The notes: a model not told the origin generated them from the sequence alone. A stretch of 64,000 nt of DNA from Streptomyces sp. BK208 (GCF_004364245.1 NZ_SOAV01000007.1:254538-318537), one strand, 5' to 3'; counted from the stretch's first letter, positions 1 to 7,725 are shown. Numbers and translations: made by a program.

Positions 1-92
1 CGACACACCAGCTCCGCCCGATGCCTTCTCCCCCGCTCCCCGGCGGGGGGGGGCCCGCCGGGCGGGGCCCGCGCACGACGAAGCCCCGCACG

Positions 93-128
93 ACGAAGCC
101 CCGGCCGTCTCGACGGCCGGGGCTTCGT
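93..128 (-). terminator. Terminator of the tRNA array
   Basis: A perfect 16-bp inverted repeat (93-108 with 113-128) closes a 4-nt CTCG loop. It lies directly behind the last tRNA of the minus-strand array, so it most likely ends that transcript. There is no strong T run, as is usual in this GC range. Bases 1-92 are very G/C-rich and hold nothing else I can identify. Confidence 0.8.
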
Positions 129-134
129 TCGGTG

Positions 135-206
135 TGGACGATACTGGGATTGAACCAGTGACCTCTTCCGTGTCAGGGAAGCGCTCTCCCGCTGAGCTAA
201 TCGTCC
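135..206 (-). tRNA. tRNA-Val(GAC), copy 3 of the array
   Basis: The reverse complement folds as a full cloverleaf: acceptor GGACGAT/ATCGTCC, discriminator A (135), D-arm AGCTCAGCGGGAGAGC, anticodon stem CTTCC/GGAAG with loop CTGACAC (anticodon GAC), and T-loop TTCAATC. No CCA is encoded. It is identical to the copy at 335-406 and differs from the copy at 227-298 only in the acceptor stem. It is the last gene of the Gly-Cys-Val-Val-Val array. Confidence 0.95.
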
Positions 207-226
207 GGGATGGTGCGAGTGCTGCG

Positions 227-298
227 TGCGCGATACTGGGATTGAACCAGTGACCTCTTCCGTGTCAGGGAAGCGCTCTCCCGCTGAGCTAATCGCGC
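227..298 (-). tRNA. tRNA-Val(GAC), copy 2 with a variant acceptor stem
   Basis: Same body and GAC anticodon as its two neighbours, but the acceptor stem reads GCGCGAT/ATCGCGC instead of GGACGAT/ATCGTCC. Base pairs 2-71 and 3-70 have changed on both sides, so pairing is kept. The discriminator is A (227) and no CCA is encoded. The compensatory change argues that the copy is functional rather than decaying. Confidence 0.95.
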
Positions 299-334
299 GG
301 GGATCCGTACGGATCGGTGATCCTTGCGGACCAG

Positions 335-406
335 TGGACGATACTGGGATTGAACCAGTGACCTCTTCCGTGTCAGGGAAGCGCTCTCCCGCTGAGCTAA
401 TCGTCC
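335..406 (-). tRNA. tRNA-Val(GAC), copy 1 of the array
   Basis: Identical in sequence to the tRNA at 135-206: acceptor GGACGAT/ATCGTCC, anticodon GAC in loop CTGACAC, T-loop TTCAATC, discriminator A. It sits two bases from the encoded CCA of the upstream tRNA-Cys, so processing of the two must be coupled in one precursor. Confidence 0.95.
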
Positions 407-407
407 T

Positions 408-481
408 TGGAGGTGGAGACGGGATTTGAACCCGTGTAGACGGCTTTGCAGGCCGTTGCCTCGCCTCTCGGCCACTCCACC
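408..481 (-). tRNA. tRNA-Cys(GCA)
   Basis: The reverse complement starts GGTGGAG and ends CTCCACC followed by U73 and an encoded CCA (408-410). The anticodon loop reads TGCAAAG within a GGCC/GCC stem, giving anticodon GCA. U73 is the expected cysteine identity base. It is the only tRNA of this array with an encoded CCA end. Confidence 0.95.
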
Positions 482-519
482 AGGAGTGTAGGAGGCCCGG
501 GAGGCCCCCTGTTCCTGCG

Positions 520-592
520 AGCGGACGACGAGGCTCGAACTCGCGACCTCAACCTTGGCAAGGTTGCGCTCTACCAACTGAGCTACGTCCGC
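520..592 (-). tRNA. tRNA-Gly(GCC)
   Basis: The reverse complement starts GCGGACG and ends CGTCCGC plus U73. The anticodon stem CAACC/GGTTG encloses TTGCCAA, giving anticodon GCC. D-arm AGCTCAGTTGGTAGAGC and T-loop TTCGAGC are canonical. It is the first gene of the array behind the promoter at 634-662. Confidence 0.95.
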
Positions 593-633
593 CTGTCGGT
601 TCGGTCCGCTTGCGCGGCCCGGCGACGTGATGA

Positions 634-662
634 ACTCTAGCGGATTCCGGAGCCAGCACAAA
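634..662 (-). promoter_or_regulatory. Promoter of the Gly-Cys-Val array
   Basis: On the minus strand TTTGTG (662-657) and TAGAGT (639-634) are 17 nt apart, a good match to the housekeeping sigma-70-type pattern. The predicted start is about 626, some 35 nt before the 5' end of tRNA-Gly. The stretch also lacks any coding sequence. Confidence 0.6.
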
Positions 663-756
663 AACGCGTTTGTGCAGCGTGCTGCGGTGCGTCCGCCCAC
701 GGGCCTGGTCAGGGCACCCGGAAGGGCACGTTCGGGTCACCCCGGGGCCACCGGCC

Positions 757-762
757 TAGACT
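757..762 (+). promoter_or_regulatory. -10 element for a leaderless pabB transcript
   Basis: TAGACT ends 7 nt before the GTG at 770, and no Shine-Dalgarno sequence precedes that GTG. Transcription would start at or next to the start codon. The -35 is not clear. Confidence 0.45.
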
Positions 763-769
763 CGGCAGT

Positions 770-1834
770 GTGCCCGACCTCCCTCCTCTCGCCCGCTTCG
801 GCGGCCGGCTCGCCACCGGTCTCCTCGATGTCACGAGCGATCCCGCCGCCCTCGACTCCGAGGGGTTCTGGGCCGTCTGCGCGGACTTCGAAGGGCGCCT
901 GACCTGCGCACGCTTCGCGGACGTGCGGACCGAGCCGGTGCCCGCGCCGCTGCCGGGCGCCTGGCGCGGCCCCGCCCTCGGCGACTGGACGTCGTCGCTC
1001 GACCGCGCGGCGTACACGGCGGCCGTGCGGCGCATCCGCGAGCACATAGCCGCCGGCGAGGTCTACCAGGCCAACCTCTGCCGGGTGCTGACGGCGCCGA
1101 TCGGCCCCGGCGCCGACGTCGACGCGCTCACCGCCCTGCTCGCCCGCGGCAACCCGGCGCCGTACGCCGGGACGATGCGGCTGCCGGGGCACGGCGTCGA
1201 GATCGCCACCGCGTCGCCCGAGCTGTTCCTGCGCCGGGACGGCCGGACGGTCGAGTCCGGGCCGATCAAGGGCACCGGGCGGACCGAGGCCGACCTGCTG
1301 GAGAAGGACTACGCCGAGAACGTCATGATCGTGGACCTGGTCCGCAACGACCTGGGACGGGTCGGCGCCACGGGCACGGTCACGGTGCCCGACCTGTGCG
1401 TCGTGGAGAAGCACCCCGGCCTCGTCCACCTGGTGTCCACGGTGCGCGGCGAACTGTCCCCGGAGGCCGGCTGGCCGCAGCTGCTCGACGCCGCCTTCCC
1501 GCCCGGCTCCGTCACCGGCGCCCCCAAGTCCAGCGCCCTGCGGATCATCGAAGCACTGGAGACCGCGCCCCGGGGCCCGTACTGCGGGGGCGTCGGCTGG
1601 GTCGACGCCGACCGGGGGACCGCCGAGCTGGCCGTCGGCATCCGTACCTTCTGGATCGAGCGGTCCGCCGACGGCGGTGCCGGGCGGCTGTGCTTCGGCA
1701 CCGGCGCCGGCATCACCTGGGGCTCCGACCCGGAGGGCGAGTGGCGGGAGACCGAACTCAAGGCGTCCCGGCTGCTCGCGGTAGCGTCGGGGGTGTACGA
1801 GGCGAACGAGAGTGGAGAGGCGCTGGCGACGTGA
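770..1834 (+). CDS. pabB: Aminodeoxychorismate synthase component I (PabB-like chorismate-binding enzyme)
   Basis: A 354-residue chorismate-binding enzyme. It likely converts chorismate with ammonia to 4-amino-4-deoxychorismate for folate synthesis. The C-terminal two thirds carry the family signatures ESGPIKGTG (near residue 165), YAENVMIVDLVRNDLGRVG, PGSVTGAPKSSALRIIEALE (near 245) and a late FGTGAGITWGSDPEGEW. It lacks the N-terminal extension of full-length PabB/TrpE (450-500 aa), so it is a short form, and no glutamine amidotransferase is nearby. The stop overlaps the GTG of the next gene (GTGA), which encodes the lyase that uses its product. That pairing favours PabB over anthranilate or isochorismate synthase. 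Confidence 0.82.
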   Translation: MPDLPPLARFGGRLATGLLDVTSDPAALDSEGFWAVCADFEGRLTCARFADVRTEPVPAPLPGAWRGPALGDWTSSLDRAAYTAAVRRIREHIAAGEVYQANLCRVLTAPIGPGADVDALTALLARGNPAPYAGTMRLPGHGVEIATASPELFLRRDGRTVESGPIKGTGRTEADLLEKDYAENVMIVDLVRNDLGRVGATGTVTVPDLCVVEKHPGLVHLVSTVRGELSPEAGWPQLLDAAFPPGSVTGAPKSSALRIIEALETAPRGPYCGGVGWVDADRGTAELAVGIRTFWIERSADGGAGRLCFGTGAGITWGSDPEGEWRETELKASRLLAVASGVYEANESGEALAT

Positions 1835-2652
1835 AGATCTGGCTCGACGGCGGGTTGCAGGACATCGGGGCCGCCCGCGTCTCCGTCCTCGACCACGGGC
1901 TGACCGTGGGCGACGGCATCTTCGAGACGGTGAAGGCGGTGGACGGCAGGCCGTTCGCGCTGACCCGGCACCTGGACCGGCTGACCCGCTCGGCCCGCGG
2001 CCTGGGCCTGCCCGACCCCGACCTGGACGAGGTGCGCCGTGCCTGCGCCGCCGTCATCGAGGCCAACCCGATGCCGCTCGGCCGGCTGCGCATCACCTAC
2101 ACCGGCGGCCACGGCCCCCTCGGCTCCGACCGCGGCGAGAGCGGCCCGACCCTCGTCGTCGCCCTCGGCGAGACCGGCCGCCGCCCCGACTCCACCGCCG
2201 TGATCACCGTCCCGTGGACCCGCAACGAACGCGGCGCGCTCACCGGCCTGAAGACCACCTCGTACGCGGAGAACGTGGTCGCCCTCGCCCGGGCCCGCGA
2301 ACGGGGCGCCACCGAGGCACTGTTCGGCAACACGGTGGGACAGCTGTGCGAGGGCACCGGGTCGAACGTCTTCGTCGTCCTCGACGGCGAGATCCACACC
2401 CCGCCGGTCGCCTCCGGCTGCCTCGCCGGGATCACCCGCGCCCTGGCCGCCGAGTGGACCGGCGCCCGCGAGACGGACCTCCCGCTGGACGTCCTGGACC
2501 GCGCCGACGAGGTGTTCCTGACCTCCACGCTGCGCGACGTACAGGCCGTGCACCGCGTCGACGACCGTGAACTGCCGAACGCCCCCGGGCCGGTCACCGC
2601 CAAGGCCATGCGCGTCTTCGAGGAGCGGTCCGGGGACGACCTGGATCCGTGA
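1831..2652 (+). CDS. pabC: Aminodeoxychorismate lyase (class IV PLP aminotransferase fold)
   Basis: A 273-residue class IV PLP enzyme predicted to split 4-amino-4-deoxychorismate into p-aminobenzoate and pyruvate. Visible family features are VLDHGLTVGDGIFETVKA near residue 20, the PLP lysine K141 in LKTTSYAENVVA, and GTGSNVFVV with SGCLAGITR further on. The start is the GTG at 1831 that overlaps the pabB stop; longer reading of the frame back to 1396 only shadows pabB. Branched-chain or D-amino-acid aminotransferase is possible from sequence alone, but coupling to pabB makes the lyase much more likely. Confidence 0.82.
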   Translation: MKIWLDGGLQDIGAARVSVLDHGLTVGDGIFETVKAVDGRPFALTRHLDRLTRSARGLGLPDPDLDEVRRACAAVIEANPMPLGRLRITYTGGHGPLGSDRGESGPTLVVALGETGRRPDSTAVITVPWTRNERGALTGLKTTSYAENVVALARARERGATEALFGNTVGQLCEGTGSNVFVVLDGEIHTPPVASGCLAGITRALAAEWTGARETDLPLDVLDRADEVFLTSTLRDVQAVHRVDDRELPNAPGPVTAKAMRVFEERSGDDLDP

Positions 2653-2715
2653 CCGACCCGCGAAGCCGCCGATATTCGGCTGCCGTTCGCGTGCCCGGTG
2701 GGTAGAACTGCCGTG

Positions 2716-3540
2716 ATGACAACGACCCTGCGGCCTACCGAGCCGCTCCAGCGCGCCGCCGACGGGACCCGTTCGCGCCACTACCAGGTGTGTGTGAACA
2801 GCCGTCCCGTCGGCGTACTGCACCTCGGCACCTCACCCCAACTCGGTCCTTCGGTGGCCGTGATCCACAAGCTGCGCGTCGACGGCCCGGACCGCCGGCG
2901 CGGCCGCGGCACCGTGGCCGCGCTCGCCGCGGAGGAGGTGGCACGCGGCTGGGGCTGCCGGCTGATCGAGGCATCCGTCGACGCGGACTCCGAGGCGGGC
3001 ACGCGGCTCGCGGAGGCGCTCGGTTACGTGCTGCGCAACCGCACCATGGCCAAGCCGCTCGGCGAGACCCCGCCCACCCTGCCCGCGGGCAGCCGGGCCC
3101 GGCCCATGACACCGGACGAATTCACCGCCTGGCAGGCGTACGAGGCCGAGCAGTACGCCCGTACCTGGATGGAGCGGGGCGTGCCCGAGGAGGACGCCCG
3201 CGCGAAGGCCCGCCGCGATCACGAGGTGCTGCTGCCCCAGGGGGCGGCCACCGAGAACATGCTGTTCAGCGTGTTGGAGCAGGAGGGCGAGCGGGTCGGG
3301 ATCCTGTGGCTGGCGCTGCGCGAGGACCGGGCCTTCGTCTTCGACGTCGAGGCCGACGCGGCCCACCGGGGCCGGGGCCACGGACGCACCCTGATGCTGC
3401 TGGCCGAGGCCCAGGCGACAGCCGCAGGCCACTCGCTGATCGGCCTCAACGTCTTCGCCGGGAACACCGCGGCCGAACGGCTCTACGAGTCGCTCGGCTA
3501 CCGCACCACGCGGTACAGCTACGGCAAGCCGCTGCTCTGA
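2716..3540 (+). CDS. Tandem GNAT-family N-acetyltransferase
   Basis: A 274-residue protein made of two GNAT folds. The N-terminal half has a degenerate acetyl-CoA loop (VDGPDRRRGRGTVAALAA) and ends in EALGYVLRNRTMAKPL. The C-terminal half has the clear motif A (DAAHRGRGHGRTLMLLAEAQ) and the usual end NTAAERLYESLGYRTTRYSY. The substrate cannot be told. I chose the ATG at 2716: TAGAAC lies 7 nt before it and there is no ribosome binding site, as expected for a leaderless message. GTG at 2713 or 2698 are alternatives. It follows pabC by 63 bp but probably has its own promoter. Confidence 0.85.
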   Translation: MTTTLRPTEPLQRAADGTRSRHYQVCVNSRPVGVLHLGTSPQLGPSVAVIHKLRVDGPDRRRGRGTVAALAAEEVARGWGCRLIEASVDADSEAGTRLAEALGYVLRNRTMAKPLGETPPTLPAGSRARPMTPDEFTAWQAYEAEQYARTWMERGVPEEDARAKARRDHEVLLPQGAATENMLFSVLEQEGERVGILWLALREDRAFVFDVEADAAHRGRGHGRTLMLLAEAQATAAGHSLIGLNVFAGNTAAERLYESLGYRTTRYSYGKPLL

Positions 3541-3575
3541 CGGCGGGCGGCCGTGTTCCGCCGCCCGTCCCGCTC

Positions 3576-4100
3576 TCAGCCCTGCCGCTCGGCCAGCAGC
3601 CGGTCGGCGATCTCCTCGACGCGCTCGCGCAGCCCTTCCTGGCTCTTGCCGCCGTCGAGGCGCTCGCCGCCGATCACGTACGTCGGCGTGCCGGTCACGC
3701 CGATCGCCTTGCCCTCGGCCTGGTCGGCGTCGACGATCAGGATGTGCCGGCCGTCGATCAGCGCCGTGTCGAACTCCTCCGCGTCCAGGCCCAGTTCCCT
3801 GGCCACCTCGATGAGGAACGGCTCCCCCTGGCGGTCCAGCTCCGCGACCCGCCCCAGGACGGCCTCGGCGTACGGCCAGCCCTTGCCCTGGGCGACGGCC
3901 TCCTCGGCGGCCTGCGCGGCGGCGAAGGCGTGCTTGTGCTTCTCCAGCGGGAAATGCCGCAGCCGCACCTCCAGCCGGTCGCCGTAGCGGGCGCGCAGGG
4001 CACGGAGGTCGTCCAGGGCGGTACGGCAGTCCGGGCACTGAAGCTCGCACCAGACGTCGAGGACGGGCGCGGCGGGACGGTCGGGGGAGGAGTCGCTCAT
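3576..4100 (-). CDS. DsbA/FrnE-family thioredoxin-fold oxidoreductase
   Basis: A 174-residue thioredoxin-fold protein with the redox motif CPDC at residues 22-25 and a cis-Pro region VTGTPTYVIGGERL near residue 135. The helical insert between these resembles DsbA/FrnE. There is no signal peptide, so it should work in the cytoplasm as a thiol oxidoreductase or isomerase. The start is the ATG at 4100, preceded by GGGAG; the frame is open upstream to 4163 but that stretch looks non-coding. It is convergent with the GNAT gene, 35 bp apart, and divergent from the next membrane protein gene. Confidence 0.82.
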   Translation of the reverse strand: MSDSSPDRPAAPVLDVWCELQCPDCRTALDDLRALRARYGDRLEVRLRHFPLEKHKHAFAAAQAAEEAVAQGKGWPYAEAVLGRVAELDRQGEPFLIEVARELGLDAEEFDTALIDGRHILIVDADQAEGKAIGVTGTPTYVIGGERLDGGKSQEGLRERVEEIADRLLAERQG

Positions 4101-4291
4101 GCCCCCATTCTCCCAGCCCGCGGCGGGCCGCCCCAACCGGCGTCGTACGCCGCCCACCGGCACCTGCGGAGGAGCCGACCCCGAGATCTCCCTGATCCCG
4201 GTCTCCCGGCATGGCCCCGCGGCGGGCGGACGGTGCAGGATGGAAGGGACGACGTACTCATGCCCGACCGAGCCCAGCCCTGGAGGACCGG

Positions 4292-4744
4292 ATGATTGCC
4301 GAGACCGTCTGCTCCGCGGTGTCCGCGGCGGGCCTGGGCATCGCGGCGGTCACCGCGTACCGCAGGCGTTTCCTCACCGCCGCCCGGGTCGCCGCCTACT
4401 CGCTGGTCCCCATCGGCCTGGTGATGACCGGAGTCGTCGAGTGGCTGGCCGACACCGCCTTCAGCCCGGTCGCCTGGGCGGGCTTCGGAGTGCTCGGCGT
4501 GGCCTGGGTGCTCTTCATGACCACCCGTGCCGTGGAGCGCCGCCGAGGCGGCACCCGTAAGGAACGCAAGGAGGCCCGGGCCGCGGCACGGCGCGACGCG
4601 GTGGCTCCGGGAGCCTCCGCGCCCTCCCTCGGCTCGGGCTCCCGCCCCGCCGCCGAGCCCGCACCGAGGCCCGCGAAGGCGGCCCGGGGCGGTGACGACG
4701 ACTTCAGCGACATCGAGGCCATCCTCAAGAAGCACGGGATCTGA
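4292..4744 (+). CDS. Conserved hypothetical membrane protein, two transmembrane segments
   Basis: 150 residues. Two hydrophobic helices (about residues 29-53 and 57-78) are followed by a basic stretch RRRGGTRKERKEARAAARR and an Ala/Pro/Ser-rich linker. It ends in an acidic motif DDDFSDIEAILKKHGI that looks like a conserved docking helix. No enzyme motif is visible and I do not recognise a function. The start is the ATG at 4292 behind GGAGG (4282-4286). It stands alone between the divergent DsbA-like gene and a small membrane protein gene. Confidence 0.75.
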   Translation: MIAETVCSAVSAAGLGIAAVTAYRRRFLTAARVAAYSLVPIGLVMTGVVEWLADTAFSPVAWAGFGVLGVAWVLFMTTRAVERRRGGTRKERKEARAAARRDAVAPGASAPSLGSGSRPAAEPAPRPAKAARGGDDDFSDIEAILKKHGI

Positions 4745-4933
4745 GGACCGGCGCCCGCACGCGACGGCCGTGGCCGGCCGAGCGGACTGAAACGACACAG
4801 CGGTCCGAGGCCGACAGCGCGCGCTCCGGAATGATCACGATGTGACCGGATCTTGCGACATTCAACGAACTCCCGGTCGCCATGAGCGTGTTGATCGCGT
4901 GGACCCCGTCGGCTGCGTCATCATCGCGGCGAG

Positions 4934-5113
4934 ATGCCGGACACCACTCAGCTGGACTCCCAGCTGGACACGAGACAGAGCGAAACCGCGCGGCAGCAGG
5001 ACCCACCACGCGGCTGCCTCTTCGCCCTTTCCCAGCCACCGCTCATGATCTTCCTTGCGGTGATCGGGTGTCTGCTGCTCATGGCTTCGTTGCACGATCT
5101 GCTGCTGCTGTGA
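4934..5113 (+). CDS. Small single-pass membrane protein, 59 aa
   Basis: A complete short frame from ATG at 4934 to TGA at 5113. Residues 1-27 are polar (MPDTTQLDSQLDTRQSETAR at the start). Residues about 36-59 form one hydrophobic segment (PPLMIFLAVIGCLLLMASLH) ending in DLLLL. A GGCGAGATG context gives a weak ribosome binding site. Amino-acid composition and third-position GC fit a real gene, and the polar head plus single helix is typical of small bitopic proteins. Function unknown. Annotation pipelines may miss it because of its size and the longer overlapping frames. Confidence 0.6.
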   Translation: MPDTTQLDSQLDTRQSETARQQDPPRGCLFALSQPPLMIFLAVIGCLLLMASLHDLLLL

Positions 5114-5201
5114 GCCGTACCCGCGCTCCCCGGCGTCACCCGCCGGGGGCCGCGTCGCCGTCCGCGCACCCCCCACCCGTCCCGGTCCTCCGCCGAGCGC
5201 G

Positions 5202-5762
5202 TCAGCCCGCCGCCTCCTTGCGCCGGGCCCGGTAGGCGGCCACGTGCAGGCGGTTTCCGCAGGTGCGGCTGTCGCAGTACCGCCGCGAGCGGTTCCGGGA
5301 CAGGTCGACGAAGGCGCGCCGGCAGTCGGGGGCCTCGCACCGCCGCAGCCGCTCCTGCTCCCCGGCGACCACGAAGAACGCCAGGGCCATCCCGCAGTCC
5401 GCGGTGAGGTGGTCCGCCACGGAGGCGCCGGGCGCGAAGTAGTGGATGTGCCAGTCGTAGCCGTCGTGGTCGGTGAGCCGGGGCGTGGTGCCGGCGGCCG
5501 CGACCAGGTCGTTGATCAGCCCCGCGGCCGTCCGGGCGTCGGGGGCGGCGAAGACCGCCGCGAACCGCCCGCGGATCCGGCGCACCGCCGAGAGGTCGAC
5601 TTCCGAGAGCACGCCGACGTCGCTGATGTCGTGCGCTCCCACGAATTCCTGGAGGGCCGGGACGTCCGGCAGCCCGTCCGGAGCCGACTCGTCCTCCGGC
5701 ACGGTGTTCACCAGAGCCACCACGGTGTCGAGCGCGCACCGGGTGTCGTGGGTGATCAGCAC
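5202..5762 (-). CDS. CGNR zinc-finger, ABATE-domain putative regulator
   Basis: 186 residues. The C-terminus holds the CGNR zinc finger: RRCEAPDCRRAFVDLSRNRS, then RRYCDSRTCGNRLHVAAYRA, with four cysteines in two pairs. The N-terminal part matches the stress-induced ABATE fold often fused to CGNR fingers. These proteins are presumed DNA-binding regulators; the target is not visible. I start at the GTG at 5762 (VLITHDTRC), preceded by GGGAG at suitable spacing; the open frame to 5915 has poor coding character. The 298 bp between this start and ssgB (5763-6060) holds nothing I can identify. Confidence 0.8.
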   Translation of the reverse strand: MLITHDTRCALDTVVALVNTVPEDESAPDGLPDVPALQEFVGAHDISDVGVLSEVDLSAVRRIRGRFAAVFAAPDARTAAGLINDLVAAAGTTPRLTDHDGYDWHIHYFAPGASVADHLTADCGMALAFFVVAGEQERLRRCEAPDCRRAFVDLSRNRSRRYCDSRTCGNRLHVAAYRARRKEAAG

Positions 5763-6060
5763 GTTTCGCTCCCTGGCCTGGGGGTCGGGCGGGCGCCCGC
5801 CGATGCTGGCCGATGGTAGTGGCTCGCGCGGCGGGCGATCCGGCGCGAGCCCGCCCCGTCTGCCGGTCGCCCCTACAACGGGGGCCGGCCCGTCTTCGTT
5901 CCCGCCACCCCTCACGCGACGGCGCGGCCCCCGAACGCACGCGGCGCCGCCCCCGCGGTGATCCGCGGCGGCGACGCCGGTGTGTGCCCTATGCGGTTGT
6001 CCTGGCCCGTGCCGTCACCCCGAGTCGACGGCGACGGGCGGCTTGGGGCGGGGCCCCGTC

Positions 6061-6474
6061 CTAGCTTTCCGCCAGGATGTGCGAGAGCTCCTGATCGAGG
6101 TCGAAGTGCCGGTGTTCCGTGCCGGGGGGCACGGCGGCGTCTGTGCGCTTCAGGAAGGACTCCAGGGCCCTCGCCGGGGCCTCGAGCAGCGCTTCGCCCT
6201 CCGGGGAGCTGAGAGCGATGCACACGACGCCCTGGCCGTGACTGCGGGACGGCCAGACACGGACGTCGCCGGTCCCGGTCGGTCGGTGGAGACCTTCGGC
6301 GAGGAGGTCGCGGGCGAACACCCACTCGACGGTCTCCTCGGCTCCGGTGTGGAAGGTGGCGTGCACGGCGTAGGGGTCGGCCGTGTCGTACCGCAGGCCT
6401 GCGGGGACAGGCAGGGAGGACTCGCTCGACACAACGAGGCGCAGGTGCAGCTCGCAGCTGACCGTGGTGTTCAT
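6061..6474 (-). CDS. ssgB: SsgB, SsgA-like sporulation cell-division protein
   Basis: A 137-residue SsgA-like protein, recognised from MNTTVSCELHLRLVVSSESS through the C-terminal HRHFDLDQELSHILAES. SsgB marks future division sites in aerial hyphae and recruits FtsZ, so it is needed for sporulation septation; this is known from Streptomyces work. Length equals that of the known protein as I recall it. The start is the ATG at 6474; upstream residues in the same frame are not part of it. The 191-bp divergent region up to the next gene (6475-6665) is more A/T-rich than its surroundings and should hold its developmental promoter, which I cannot assign. Confidence 0.96.
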   Translation of the reverse strand: MNTTVSCELHLRLVVSSESSLPVPAGLRYDTADPYAVHATFHTGAEETVEWVFARDLLAEGLHRPTGTGDVRVWPSRSHGQGVVCIALSSPEGEALLEAPARALESFLKRTDAAVPPGTEHRHFDLDQELSHILAES

Positions 6475-6665
6475 AAGCGCCAGGGCCTTTCGCTCAGTGT
6501 GCGCTCGGGGATTCGCACGTCGGCGAAATCGACATGCCACCTACGGTGCCGTTGTAAACCCCTCTGAGTGTTTTGCGTGTGTTTAGGTAACTCTTCCGGC
6601 CGAGTGGCCGTTCGGGTCCTGCACCCATTCCGGTGACAGGTTTCGCTCCGGTAGTGTTTGGCCGT

Positions 6666-7118
6666 ATGAACACGGGGAGTAACAAGCCCGGCGAGGCAGC
6701 CGTGGCCGAGGACCGTTCGGGGACGGACGAGGCCGCGGCCGAGCGGGCGCTCGGTTCGCGGGCACCGGAATTCATCAAGGCGCGCCGTGCGCTGCACGTG
6801 AGCTGGCAGGTCGGCGTCTTCGTCGTCGGCCTGGCGGTCGTGGTGGCCGGCATCATCATGCTGCCGCTGCCGGGACCCGGCTGGGTCGTGATCTTCGGTG
6901 GCATGGCGATCTGGGCGACCGAGTTCGTCTGGGCCCAGCTGGTGCTGCGCTGGACCAAGCGCAAGGTCACCGAGGCGGCGCAGCGTGCCCTCGATCCGCG
7001 GGTGCGACGCCGGAACATCATCCTGACCTCGATCGGCGTGGTGATCATCGCCGTGCTGGCCGGGGTCTACCTGTGGAAGTTCGGTCTCCAGATGCCCTGG
7101 AAGATCAAGGACCAGTGA
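6666..7118 (+). CDS. PGPGW-family transmembrane protein (TIGR02611-like)
   Basis: 150 residues with a polar N-terminus, a helix WQVGVFVVGLAVVVAGIIML, the hallmark PLPGPGWVVIFGGMAIWATE, and a third helix near the C-terminus (IILTSIGVVIIAVLAGVYLW). This matches the actinobacterial TIGR02611/PGPGW membrane family of unknown function. The start is the ATG at 6666; TAGTGT (6652-6657) lies 8 nt before it with no ribosome binding site, so a leaderless transcript is likely. It is divergent from ssgB. A role in envelope or sporulation is only a guess from that neighbour. Confidence 0.85.
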   Translation: MNTGSNKPGEAAVAEDRSGTDEAAAERALGSRAPEFIKARRALHVSWQVGVFVVGLAVVVAGIIMLPLPGPGWVVIFGGMAIWATEFVWAQLVLRWTKRKVTEAAQRALDPRVRRRNIILTSIGVVIIAVLAGVYLWKFGLQMPWKIKDQ

Positions 7119-7196
7119 TCGCCCGCGGGGGTGTGCCGTCGCCGCCCCCGCTGGTCACGGGCGCCTGTGACATGGGGTAATGTTCTTCCTGCGTCC

Positions 7197-7268
7197 GGGC
7201 GATTAGCTCAGTGGGAGAGCGCTTCGTTCACACCGAAGAGGTCACTGGTTCGAACCCAGTATCGCCCA
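7197..7268 (+). tRNA. tRNA-Val(CAC), first copy
   Basis: Acceptor GGGCGAT/ATCGCCC with A73 (7268), D-arm AGCTCAGTGGGAGAGC, anticodon stem CTTCG/CGAAG with loop TTCACAC (anticodon CAC), T-loop TTCGAAC. No complete CCA is encoded. It is identical over all 72 nt to the tRNA at 14942-15013, in the same orientation. Confidence 0.96.
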
Positions 7269-7277
7269 CCGGATCAG

Positions 7278-7315
7278 CAGGCGGCCCGGCTCACGATCGT
7301 GAGCCGGGCCGCCTG
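7278..7315 (+). terminator. Terminator behind tRNA-Val(CAC)
   Basis: A perfect 38-nt palindrome (19 + 19) centred on CACGATCGTG, 9 nt behind the tRNA end. It can form a very stable hairpin and should end the tRNA transcript. Confidence 0.85.
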
Positions 7316-7633
7316 CGTGTGCGCTGAGCCGGGTGCGGCACCTGGGCCTGTGCCGCCCGCCTGCGCGGTGCTCATCGGCGGTACCGCCGTGTGCGCGTTG
7401 CCGTACCGGTGTGCCGCCCGCGTGCGGGGCGCACGAGAAGCGCGCGCATTCCGTTTCCGTCCGCCTTCACTCAACCGTGACCTTCCGCGTCGCTCCCGCC
7501 GGTGTGCTCGGACGCGTTCGGCCCGTCGGTCACGCCGCGCGGACCTGGGTGTTCCCCCCGCCGTGGGCGGTGGCCCGCCGGACGCGCGTCGCAGTTCTCG
7601 CCGCCCGCCGCCGGTGAATTCCTGTCCGAATCA
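7316..7633. other. Intergenic region with no recognised gene
   Basis: About 320 bp between the tRNA terminator and the promoter of the sugar operon. Open frames here have poor codon bias and no recognisable product. No transcription factor gene accompanies the operon in this gap. Confidence 0.5.
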
Positions 7634-7662
7634 TTGACGTGCCCCCGGGGCCTCCGTACCTT
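7634..7662 (+). promoter_or_regulatory. Promoter of the pectin-catabolism operon
   Basis: TTGACG (7634-7639) and TACCTT (7657-7662) are separated by 17 nt, close to the vegetative consensus. Transcription would start about 7669-7670, right at the operator-like palindromes and some 55 nt before the first start codon. Confidence 0.65.
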
Positions 7663-7670
7663 GTGCCAGC

Positions 7671-7693
7671 AAGCGCTTACTTGAAACGATTCA
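7671..7693 (+). promoter_or_regulatory. LacI-type operator-like palindromes
   Basis: AAGCGCTT (7671-7678) and TGAAACGATTCA (7682-7693) are adjacent. The second is close to the TGAAACGTTTCA-like operators of LacI-family sugar regulators. Their position just downstream of the predicted start would block transcription until an inducer releases the repressor. The regulator itself is not in the window. Confidence 0.5.
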
Positions 7694-7725
7694 TGAGGCG
7701 GACGCGGCGTCGCGGGGAGGCTCGT

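Noticed and set aside
770..1834. Anthranilate or isochorismate synthase
   Set aside because: The short chorismate-binding form coupled to a class IV PLP lyase fits aminodeoxychorismate synthesis better; no trp or siderophore gene is nearby.
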